Assembly (NCBI GenBank): GCA_964534355.1 | Contig: CAZHNZ010000070.1 | Location: forward strand, 1 to 21,580 | Reading direction: 5' to 3' | From: CAXXIC01 sp964534355 | GTDB taxonomy: Bacteria; Bacteroidota; Bacteroidia; Bacteroidales; UBA7332 | DNA length: 21,580 bases | Shown: positions 15,523 to 21,580 of the stretch, in pieces | Layout: each line of letters begins with the position of its first letter | How positions within the stretch are numbered: the stretch's first letter is position 1 | Notes under the pieces: generated by a model | The model's input: the letters and a program-made list of their open reading frames with translations, nothing else | The model's database searches: none | What the model was told of the DNA's origin: nothing | Made by a program: the position numbers and the translations under genes

Positions 15523-17337
15523 TTATTTTTTACTTTTGCTGCTATTCTTTATCTCTTCGTACCATTTTTGCATAACAAAGAATGCTTTCTTTTTTATTCC
15601 TTTATTCGAATAAAGTCCTTTTCTGTTGAACCCATCCTGAATTCCGCTTAGCATTCGTTTTGGGGAGCGGAAGTCCATCAGTAGCCATGGCGTGCAGCCG
15701 GATAGTCCATCCATACGTTTTAGCATGTTGATGGATTTGATGTAGAGGTCTTCCTGAAACTCTTCGGTCCATCTTGTGTCTTTGTCGCCATGTAGTCCTT
15801 GTAGGGCGCCGCCGCCAAATTCGGATATAAATACGGGTTTATCGTGTTCGAAAACCCAATTTACCCGATCGCATTTTTCCGGTAGTCCGTCGTACCATCC
15901 TATGTATTGATTGAAGCTCAGAACGTCCAGGAAGTCAGCCGCAGGGTCTTTGAGTGTCATTGTTTGTTTGTCTTTGGCGTGTTTTTCCATTGCCGCAGCA
16001 ACGAGTCGGGTGGGGTCCAGGCTTCTGGCCTGATCGGCAAGCGATTTCAAGAAGAAATTTCGTTCGTCGCTAACAGGAGTCTCGTTTGCAATAGACCATA
16101 TGATGATGTTTGCTCTGTTTTTATCGCGGATAATCATTTCGCTGAGCTGGTTTTTGGCATTTTCCAATGTCTCTTTATTTTTCCATTGTATGGTCCAGTA
16201 AACAGGGATTTCGGACCAAACCAAAAGTCCCATTTTCTCGGCTTCGCGAATCATTGTTTCGTTGTGAGGGTAGTGCGCCAGGCGTACAAAGTTGCACCCG
16301 AGTTCTTTTGCCCAACCCAATAAGGTTTTGGCGTCTTCCCGACTCCAGGCTCTTCCGCTTCTGAACGGAGCTTCTTCGTGAATGCATATTCCGCGACAGA
16401 ATATTTCTTTGCCATTTAATAAAATCTTTTTTCCTTTGGTTTCAATGGTTCGGAAGCCAATGCGGTCTTCGATTTTATCCGAAGGAGTTGTGATACGTAT
16501 ATTATATAGGTATGGATTTTCCGGGGTCCAAAGTGTTGGTTTTGATTTAATATCAAATGTGGCAATTCCTTTTTCATTCACATCCAGTACTTTTTTTATT
16601 TTCAGTTCGGGTATTTCGAATGTGATTTGGGTAGGCGATTTATTTCCGTCCAGTTGTATCGAGCCATGAATGGTTTGGTTCGATTCTTTATTTAATGTGA
16701 CTGAGTAGTCGCGGATGAAGCATTTGGGGAGCTCAGAGATGTAAACAGATCTGGTTATACCACCGTAGTTAAACCAATCCGTATTTGTAGTTGGTACAGC
16801 ATCTAATCGGCGTTTGTTGTCCACCTTTATAACCAGAGAGTTGTCGCCGGATTTGATTTGGTTGGTTACTTCCAGATTAAAAGAGGTGAATCCGCCTTCG
16901 TGATGACCAATCTTTTTTCCATTCAGGTAAATATGGCAATCGTAATTGACTGCACCAAAGCAGATGAATTGTCGTTTGTTTTCGTCTTTTGAGAACGGGA
17001 ATTTTTTTCTGTACCACATCGTTCCCTCGTAGTAGAGCCATTTTTCGGCCTGAGTGTTCCAGTCACCGGGCACCTGTATGGTGGGGGCTGTGTCGAAATT
17101 GTATTCCACCAGTTCAGAGGCATTCTGTTGTTTTCTGTCTGTGCCGAATCCTTTCGGGTCTTCGGTCATTCGATAGGTGTAAAACCCGGTTTCGTAGGGG
17201 TCAATCTGGCACTGCCAAAGTCCATTCAGCGAAAGGGTTTCGCGAGCCTCTGAATTTTGAATCAGGGGGTAGATGTTCTCATTCGCCGATGCATTCAGTG
17301 CGGTCAGCAGGCATAGAGATGCGATGATTTTTTTCAT
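15523..17337 (-). CDS. Secreted GH2 beta-glucuronidase-like glycosidase
   Basis: This 604-residue glycoside hydrolase family 2 enzyme begins with a signal peptide (cut near ALNASA, about residue 18). The sugar-binding domain (about 30-200), an Ig-like domain (about 205-297) and a TIM barrel (about 300-600) follow in order. The acid/base is E419 in WSIANET and the nucleophile is E506 in ISEFGGG. N571 and K573 in FNRKG align with the NxK pair that recognises the glucuronate carboxylate in E. coli GUS, whose length (603) is almost the same. Release of glucuronate or a related uronic acid in the periplasm is therefore likely. It sits 51 bases after the M16 gene and probably shares its transcript; no transporter or other sugar gene is next to it. 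Confidence 0.88.
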   Translation of the reverse strand: MKKIIASLCLLTALNASANENIYPLIQNSEARETLSLNGLWQCQIDPYETGFYTYRMTEDPKGFGTDRKQQNASELVEYNFDTAPTIQVPGDWNTQAEKWLYYEGTMWYRKKFPFSKDENKRQFICFGAVNYDCHIYLNGKKIGHHEGGFTSFNLEVTNQIKSGDNSLVIKVDNKRRLDAVPTTNTDWFNYGGITRSVYISELPKCFIRDYSVTLNKESNQTIHGSIQLDGNKSPTQITFEIPELKIKKVLDVNEKGIATFDIKSKPTLWTPENPYLYNIRITTPSDKIEDRIGFRTIETKGKKILLNGKEIFCRGICIHEEAPFRSGRAWSREDAKTLLGWAKELGCNFVRLAHYPHNETMIREAEKMGLLVWSEIPVYWTIQWKNKETLENAKNQLSEMIIRDKNRANIIIWSIANETPVSDERNFFLKSLADQARSLDPTRLVAAAMEKHAKDKQTMTLKDPAADFLDVLSFNQYIGWYDGLPEKCDRVNWVFEHDKPVFISEFGGGALQGLHGDKDTRWTEEFQEDLYIKSINMLKRMDGLSGCTPWLLMDFRSPKRMLSGIQDGFNRKGLYSNKGIKKKAFFVMQKWYEEIKNSSKSKK

Positions 17338-17388
17338 ATAATTGATTTTTAGGTTTGTAAATGGATTGAAGGTGAATTTGCCCGGACT

Positions 17389-18663
17389 TTATTGTCCGGC
17401 CACGGTGATGTGGAAGTCTTCGTCAATGAGATATTTGTTGGCAATATTTAGTAAAATATCAGGTGTTATCCGGTGTATGCTCTCAATCTGATTTTTGAAG
17501 TATGTTTCCGGTAGCTCATTGGCCAGTAGCGATATTTGAGCATCGGCTGTGGCAAAGGGTCCGTCGAATGAGCGGGTAAAATCGCCAAGCATATAGCTTT
17601 TTACTCTGTTTAGCTCATCTGTTGAAATGAGTTTGTTTTTCAGTTGTTTTATTTCTTCGAAAACGGCTTCTGTGAGTGCTTCCACATTTTGGGTGGCGGT
17701 TTGCGTGCCAATGGTCAGGTAGCTTCCCTGTTTCTGAGCTGAAATTGATGACCCGATGCCGTAGGTATATCCCTTCTCTTCTCGGATGGATAGCATTAGC
17801 CTGCTTCCGAAATAGCCGCCCAGAATTGTGTTTAATATTCGAAGATTATTGAAATCGGCGTTGTCCCGGTTTATGGTTCTTGCCGAAATGCGGACTGCTG
17901 ATTGGGCAGAATCTTCTTTGATGATTTTCTCAAATTTAGGGCCGGGGGATATTTGGGCCTTGATTTCAGGCAATATTACGCTGTTGCCCCATTGTTTTGA
18001 TCCGAAACAGGTATTGAAAAGAGGAATGTGTTTGTCTGATATTTTTCCTGTAATCACTATTTTGCAATTGTCTGAATGGTAGTGGTTTTTGTGAAACTCT
18101 TTCAGATCGCTGGCAGTGATTGTATCAAAGTCCGTTTCAGACAGTTGCTTCCCATAAGGGTGGTTTTCGCCGAATAGTTGTTTCATGGAACCCGAGATGG
18201 CCAGAGCGTCTACCTTTTGCTGATCGATTTTGAATTGTTGTCTTCGTCGGGCCAGCTGAGTGTTGAAGATCTCTTCGGGAAATGTGGGGGCTTTTATAAT
18301 CTCTTCAAGCATAGGCAGAAGTTTGTCCAGATGCTTGTTGAGCGCGTATAGTGTGAAATAAGAGTTGTGGCGAGATACGGAGTTCTGAATCCAGGCGCCG
18401 TAGAAGTCCATGTGTTCGGCAATCTGTCTCGACGAGTAGTTGGGTGTTCCCTCTTTAAGTAATAAATTGGTAAGCGATGCGCAAAGGTTCTTGGGTTGGT
18501 CCCATTTCCCGGAAGCGAACATAATATCAATACGGGTGATGTCCTGTTCGCCCATATTAATGGTATAAAGTTCGAGTCCGTTGGTGAGCTCATGTATGTG
18601 AGGTGTGTAGAAATCAATATCATCTACCGGTTTAATGGCAGGAGGGACAGATCTGTTTATCAT
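17389..18663 (-). CDS. M16-family peptidase homologue, zinc motif degenerate (probably inactive)
   Basis: This 424-residue protein has the M16 (insulinase/processing-peptidase-like) fold pattern: two similar halves of about 200 residues, FPEEIFNTQLARRRQQ in the first and SIREEKGYTYGI (about 292-303) in the second. Active M16 subunits carry HxxEH in the first half; the aligned segment here, ASLTNLLLKEGT near residues 62-73, has S63, N66 and L67 in place of those ligands. The conserved R294 and Y301 region of the C-terminal half is kept, as in non-catalytic M16 subunits. It has no signal peptide, so it is predicted cytoplasmic. It follows kdsB by 23 bases. No active M16 partner is in the window. 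Confidence 0.87.
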   Translation of the reverse strand: MINRSVPPAIKPVDDIDFYTPHIHELTNGLELYTINMGEQDITRIDIMFASGKWDQPKNLCASLTNLLLKEGTPNYSSRQIAEHMDFYGAWIQNSVSRHNSYFTLYALNKHLDKLLPMLEEIIKAPTFPEEIFNTQLARRRQQFKIDQQKVDALAISGSMKQLFGENHPYGKQLSETDFDTITASDLKEFHKNHYHSDNCKIVITGKISDKHIPLFNTCFGSKQWGNSVILPEIKAQISPGPKFEKIIKEDSAQSAVRISARTINRDNADFNNLRILNTILGGYFGSRLMLSIREEKGYTYGIGSSISAQKQGSYLTIGTQTATQNVEALTEAVFEEIKQLKNKLISTDELNRVKSYMLGDFTRSFDGPFATADAQISLLANELPETYFKNQIESIHRITPDILLNIANKYLIDEDFHITVAGQ

Positions 18664-18686
18664 TATAATTATTTGTATGGTTTATT

Positions 18687-19436
18687 TTAGAAAAACTTTT
18701 TTGCCATTTCGAGGTCTTCAGGGGAGTCAATTCCTATTGTTTCCTGATTTGTAATGGCGACGCGAATCGAATATCCATTTTCTATCCATCTGTTTTGTTC
18801 CAATGATTCAGCCAGTTCGAGAGGTGATTGTTTAAGGCCGGTGATTTTGCTCAACACATCTGCGCGATAGGCGTATAGGCCAATGTGCTTGTAGAATGTG
18901 AAATGTTTTGCCCAGTTGGCCTGTTCTTCGCCTCTTATATAAGGAATAACGGAGCGGCTGAAATAGATGGCTTCCGATTTGCTATTGGTGATAACCTTGG
19001 GCGAATTGGGGTTTGCCAGAGTTTCCCATTTCTCGTCGGGAGAAAATGGTTTTATCAGGGTTGCAATTTGCGTATCCGTCTTTTCGAAGCAGGATTTCAA
19101 TAGTTCAATTTGTTCGGGTTTAATAAATGGTTCGTCCCCCTGAATATTGATGATTACATCGTGTTTTTCGCCATTAATAAGCATTGCCTCGTGGCATCTG
19201 TCGGTGCCGCTTTTGTGCAGTTCGGATGTCATTACTACATTTCCACCGAAAGAGATAACTTCGTCAAATATGCGTTTGTCATCTGTTGCTACAATTGTTT
19301 TGTCCAGGATGTTGCTTACCTGATCATAAACCCGGTGTATCATTGTTTTGTCGCCCATTTTTACCAATGGTTTTCCCGGAAACCGGGTTGAGCCGTATCG
19401 GGCCGGAATTATACCCAGAAAAGAAGTTTTGTGCAT
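18687..19436 (-). CDS. kdsB: 3-deoxy-manno-octulosonate cytidylyltransferase
   Basis: This 249-residue enzyme activates Kdo with CTP to give CMP-Kdo for the lipopolysaccharide inner core. The N-terminal nucleotide-binding signature IIPARYGSTRFPGKPL (residues 9-24) and the INIQGDEPFI segment are diagnostic, and the length is typical. It is the first gene of the minus-strand unit and is followed by the M16 homologue. A TAnnTTTG box on the minus strand lies about 30 bases upstream. The presence of the gene implies an outer membrane with Kdo-containing LPS. Confidence 0.97.
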   Translation of the reverse strand: MHKTSFLGIIPARYGSTRFPGKPLVKMGDKTMIHRVYDQVSNILDKTIVATDDKRIFDEVISFGGNVVMTSELHKSGTDRCHEAMLINGEKHDVIINIQGDEPFIKPEQIELLKSCFEKTDTQIATLIKPFSPDEKWETLANPNSPKVITNSKSEAIYFSRSVIPYIRGEEQANWAKHFTFYKHIGLYAYRADVLSKITGLKQSPLELAESLEQNRWIENGYSIRVAITNQETIGIDSPEDLEMAKKFF

Positions 19437-19464
19437 AATGTTGTTCTGATTTTATTTTGCATTA

Positions 19465-19472
19465 CAAATTTA
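19465..19472 (-). promoter_or_regulatory. Bacteroidota -7 promoter box for kdsB
   Basis: Read on the minus strand, the sequence is TAAATTTG, an exact TAnnTTTG match 28 bases before the kdsB ATG. The -33 region is not a clear TTG match. Confidence 0.55.
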
Positions 19473-19891
19473 ATCATTTATTTCAATTGGGAAATCCTTA
19501 GTTGGTCTGAATAGTTGGATATGGATAGTTGTTGGATTATTTTGAATAATAATTAAACCTGTCAGGTGTGGCGTTTGTGTGGCTGAGCTCTTTGTAGAAG
19601 CTCTTATTTTGAGCTTTATTACTTAGAATCATTCTTTGTAGTGTGGTCTGTTTTGTCCTGTTTTGTGTTTTTGGTTAACAAAAATATAGCATTTATTAGT
19701 ATATCGGTCCTGCTGTTTTTCTGTTTTTTATGTTTAATAAAATGGAATATATTCTGTTTTTCGCTCTTATGTCTTTTGTAAATGTATATAAGATAAAATA
19801 AATGTGTCAGGATGTTGTGTTATCGTATGTTTGATTGTTCTTGTGGTAAATAATATTTAACTATTTCGCTCTTTATATTCTGTCTAAATAG
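19473..19891 (+). other. AT-rich intergenic region between kdsB and the sigma factor gene
   Basis: This divergent gap holds no convincing gene on either strand. Visible details are two short, mutually exclusive hairpins sharing one strand (19585-19589 with 19599-19603; 19598-19603 with 19611-19616), a tandem CTGTTTTGTS repeat near 19650, and an extra TATGTTTG box at 19826-19833. It may hold upstream control sites for the sigma factor gene, but no specific operator can be recognised. Confidence 0.5.
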
Positions 19892-19923
19892 TTTTGTTGA
19901 TAAAAAAATAATCGATACATTTG
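19892..19923 (+). promoter_or_regulatory. Promoter of the ECF sigma factor gene
   Basis: TTTTG at 19892-19896 and TACATTTG at 19916-19923 are 19 bases apart, matching the Bacteroidota -33/-7 consensus. The gene start is 60 bases downstream, giving a 5' leader of about 50 nt. Confidence 0.8.
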
Positions 19924-19983
19924 CAGTGTGGATGTAATCATCCAAAAGTCAGAATGTAGGTAAATAGGTAGAAACACTAAAAA

Positions 19984-20502
19984 ATGAATGTTATGACTAC
20001 GATTAATTTTACAGAAAAGCTCATGGGGCTTCAGGGAAATCTCAAGAATTTTGCCTATCAGTTGACTGCAAACCGCGAAGATGCGGAAGATTTGTTGCAG
20101 GATACAACTTTAAAAGCATTAGACAATCAGGAAAAATATATTGACAATGTGAACTTCAAGGGTTGGGTTTTTACCATTATGAAGAACATATTTATCAACA
20201 ACTACCGAAAAGTGGTGCGTAATCAGACTGTAATTGATCAGACAGAAGATTTGTATCACCTTAACCTGCCGCAAGAGTCGGGTTTTGATACGCCGGAGGG
20301 TAGCTTTTCTGTAAAAGAGATACTGAAAGCGATAAATAGTTTTTCTGACGAATATAAAGTTCCATTCTCGATGCATGTGGCCGGATATAAGTATCAGGAG
20401 ATTGCCGATAAGATGGAATTGCCGATTGGTACAGTGAAGAGTCGTATCTTTTTTGCAAGACAGCGTTTGCAGGATACGCTAAGAGATTATGAGAATAAAT
20501 AA
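19984..20502 (+). CDS. ECF-type RNA polymerase sigma factor
   Basis: This 172-residue protein has only the sigma-70 regions 2 and 4. Region 2 (about 12-85) includes TANREDAEDLLQDTTLKAL and FKGWVFTIMKNIFINNYRK; region 4 (about 115-168) ends in a helix-turn-helix with YKYQEIADKMELPIGTVKSRIFFARQRL. It would direct RNA polymerase to a special promoter set. No anti-sigma factor or FecR/SusC-type gene is adjacent, so it is a stand-alone ECF factor probably controlled at the level of its own transcription or by an unlinked regulator. The start could also be the ATG at 19993, three codons later. It has its own promoter and terminator and appears to be a single-gene unit. Confidence 0.93.
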   Translation: MNVMTTINFTEKLMGLQGNLKNFAYQLTANREDAEDLLQDTTLKALDNQEKYIDNVNFKGWVFTIMKNIFINNYRKVVRNQTVIDQTEDLYHLNLPQESGFDTPEGSFSVKEILKAINSFSDEYKVPFSMHVAGYKYQEIADKMELPIGTVKSRIFFARQRLQDTLRDYENK

Positions 20503-20520
20503 TTGAGATTGATTTGATAG

Positions 20521-20552
20521 AAGGGTAATTCATTCGTGAGTTGCCCTTTTTT
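20521..20552 (+). terminator. Intrinsic terminator after the sigma factor gene
   Basis: Bases 20521-20532 pair with 20537-20548 in a 12-bp stem (two wobbles) capped by the tetraloop TTCG and followed by a T-run. It starts 18 bases after the sigma factor stop. Confidence 0.93.
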
Positions 20553-20588
20553 GTTTCCTAAAAATCGTATCGATCTGGATATTTTATC

Positions 20589-20596
20589 TATATTTG
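20589..20596 (+). promoter_or_regulatory. Bacteroidota -7 promoter box for the exported hydrolase
   Basis: TATATTTG matches TAnnTTTG and lies 25 bases before the ATG at 20622, implying a very short leader. The -33 region has no good TTG. Confidence 0.55.
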
Positions 20597-20621
20597 TCGA
20601 AGTTAATAAATCTCTCTACTT

Positions 20622-21488
20622 ATGAAAATGTATTTGTTGGCATCTTTATTGATGTTTTCGTCTTTGATTTTTGCTCAAAATTATATAGAGCAAAAGGTGT
20701 GGTTGGCCGGTGCGCCCGAGTCGAATGGAATTGTTGCCGAAGAGGAAATAACGCCAACGGGTCAGGCGTTGAATTCGAAAGAGGCGAAAGTGTATATTTA
20801 TTTTCCTGAACAGAAAAAGAGTAAAATGACCGCTGTGCTAATTTGTCCGGGTGGCGGTTATAGTCGTCAGGCCATGAATCATGAAGGGCATGATGTGGCA
20901 AAATGGTTGGCTTCAAAAGGGATCGTGGGTGTTGTGCTCAAATATAGACTGCCAAACGGTCATTCTGAGATACCACTGCACGATGCGCAAGAGGCAATGA
21001 GGTTGATACGTCGTCAATCGTCAGAGTGGGGTGTAGATAGTTCGAAAGTGGGTGTTTGTGGTTTTTCGGCAGGTGGGCATTTGGCATCCACGCTGGGGAC
21101 ACATTATGATCGTAGTTCCCGGCCTGATTTTATGATTTTGTTTTATCCGGTGATTTCTATGAGAGCCGGAGTGACTCATAATGGATCGCGGGATAACCTG
21201 CTTGGAAAAATGCCTGCGGATGAAAAGGTTGATCAATATTCCAATGAGGGAAAAGTGACAGCCGGGGTTCCGCCCACATTACTTATATTAAGCGATGATG
21301 ATAAAACGGTGATACCACAAAACAGTATTGATTTTTATAGCGCGCTAAAAAGGGTGGGAGTACCTGCTTCTATGTATATCTTTCCGGTTGGGGGGCATGG
21401 CTTTGGTTTTAATGCTTGGTTTCAGTATCATGGGCAGATGAAGCAGTTGTTGGAGTTGTGGTTGAACTCTAAAATGGTCCAAAAATGA
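20622..21488 (+). CDS. Exported alpha/beta hydrolase (carbohydrate-esterase-like)
   Basis: This 288-residue protein starts with a signal peptide (MKMYLLASLLMFSSLIFA, cut before QN). The mature part is an alpha/beta hydrolase: an oxyanion-type CPGGGYSRQA segment, the nucleophile elbow GFSAGG with S149, an acidic cluster D225-D227 and H259 in GGHGFGF, giving a complete Ser-Asp-His triad. The mix of PGGGY, HEGHDVAKWL and GGHGFG is typical of periplasmic esterases annotated as acetylxylan-esterase or BD-FAE-like in Bacteroidota, so removal of acetyl or similar ester groups from plant or algal sugars is plausible but not proven. It has its own promoter and is read in the same direction as the sigma factor gene. 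Confidence 0.87.
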   Translation: MKMYLLASLLMFSSLIFAQNYIEQKVWLAGAPESNGIVAEEEITPTGQALNSKEAKVYIYFPEQKKSKMTAVLICPGGGYSRQAMNHEGHDVAKWLASKGIVGVVLKYRLPNGHSEIPLHDAQEAMRLIRRQSSEWGVDSSKVGVCGFSAGGHLASTLGTHYDRSSRPDFMILFYPVISMRAGVTHNGSRDNLLGKMPADEKVDQYSNEGKVTAGVPPTLLILSDDDKTVIPQNSIDFYSALKRVGVPASMYIFPVGGHGFGFNAWFQYHGQMKQLLELWLNSKMVQK

Positions 21489-21526
21489 CGATTCGTGATT
21501 TTTTATTGAGAAAAAGGGCGAAATAA

Positions 21527-21557
21527 TTTTGGATATGGCGTAAAACCCTTATTTTTG
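21527..21557 (+). promoter_or_regulatory. Promoter pointing out of the window
   Basis: TTTTG at 21527-21531 and TATTTTTG at 21550-21557 are 18 bases apart, close to the Bacteroidota -33/-7 consensus. It probably drives a gene that begins beyond the right edge. Confidence 0.6.
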
Positions 21558-21580
21558 CAGAGGAAATTATTCACCAATTA

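Noticed and set aside
15907..16323. Plus-strand open frames over the beta-glucuronidase-like gene (also 16382-16669 and 16989-17327).
   Set aside because: They lie antisense to a full-length GH2 gene with all catalytic residues intact, so they are frame shadows.
17382..17399. CCGGAC/GTCCGG hairpin spanning the stop codon of the M16 gene, as a possible terminator.
   Set aside because: The stem has only six pairs and no T-tract follows on the minus strand; at most it is a weak processing or stability element.
19640..19665. Tandem CTGTTTTGTS copies in the intergenic region, considered as a repeat array or operator pair.
   Set aside because: Only two copies of a low-complexity ten-base unit are present; chance is an adequate explanation.
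21511..21556. AAGGG/CCCTT inverted repeat followed by a T-run near the right edge, as a terminator of the hydrolase gene.
   Set aside because: The stem is short, the loop is about 30 nt, and the T-run is better explained as the -7 box TATTTTTG of the next gene.
1..21580. Search for CRISPR repeats, transposases, integrases, phage genes or defence-system genes.
   Set aside because: None was found; genes are core families and intergenic spaces are short and mostly explained by promoters and terminators.

Overview
The window reads as a chromosomal core region of a Bacteroidota bacterium, probably of the Bacteroidales or a near relative. The evidence is the low-GC coding sequence, the proteins that resemble the Bacteroidota families DUF3098 and DUF4271, the local gene order, and repeated matches to the Bacteroidota sigma-A promoter (-7 box TAnnTTTG, sometimes with a TTTG-like -33 box about 19 nt upstream). 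I cannot name a genus from the sequence alone.

Layout. (1) 1-3243: 3' part of rpoC, ending in a strong terminator. (2) 3442-8522: a tightly packed seven-gene plus-strand run: zinc-ribbon methyltransferase, ftsX, a DUF3098 membrane protein, uppP, truB, queA, folK. It combines cell-envelope growth (FtsX, UppP), tRNA modification (TruB, QueA) and folate synthesis. A strong terminator-like hairpin lies inside the folK coding sequence. (3) 8523-10179: metK with a Bacteroidota promoter, a leader element that resembles the SAM-II (SAM_alpha) riboswitch, and a terminator. (4) 10193-12541: a LOG-family phosphoribohydrolase, a DUF4271 membrane protein and hemD (TTG start). (5) 12565-15149: a terminator-like hairpin that ends six bases before rnpA, then rnpA, yidD, a TatD-like hydrolase and tyrS in overlapping or near-touching order. 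(6) 15168-15348: tRNA-Gln(TTG) with its own promoter and terminator. (7) 15462-19472, minus strand: kdsB, a catalytically degenerate M16 peptidase homologue, and a secreted GH2 beta-glucuronidase-like enzyme, with a terminator after the last gene. (8) 19473-20552: a 0.5 kb AT-rich gap, then a lone ECF-type sigma factor with promoter and terminator. (9) 20589-21488: an exported alpha/beta hydrolase (carbohydrate-esterase-like), followed by a promoter that points out of the window.

Most of the window is housekeeping. I see no CRISPR array, transposase, integrase, phage gene or obvious multi-gene defence or toxin system. The most interesting signals are regulatory: the SAM-II-like element placed about 185 nt from metK rather than next to it, the intragenic hairpin in folK, and the hairpin with T-tract that abuts the rnpA start codon. 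The M16 protein, which has lost its zinc-binding motif, and the beta-glucuronidase-like gene downstream of kdsB are the most notable coding features.
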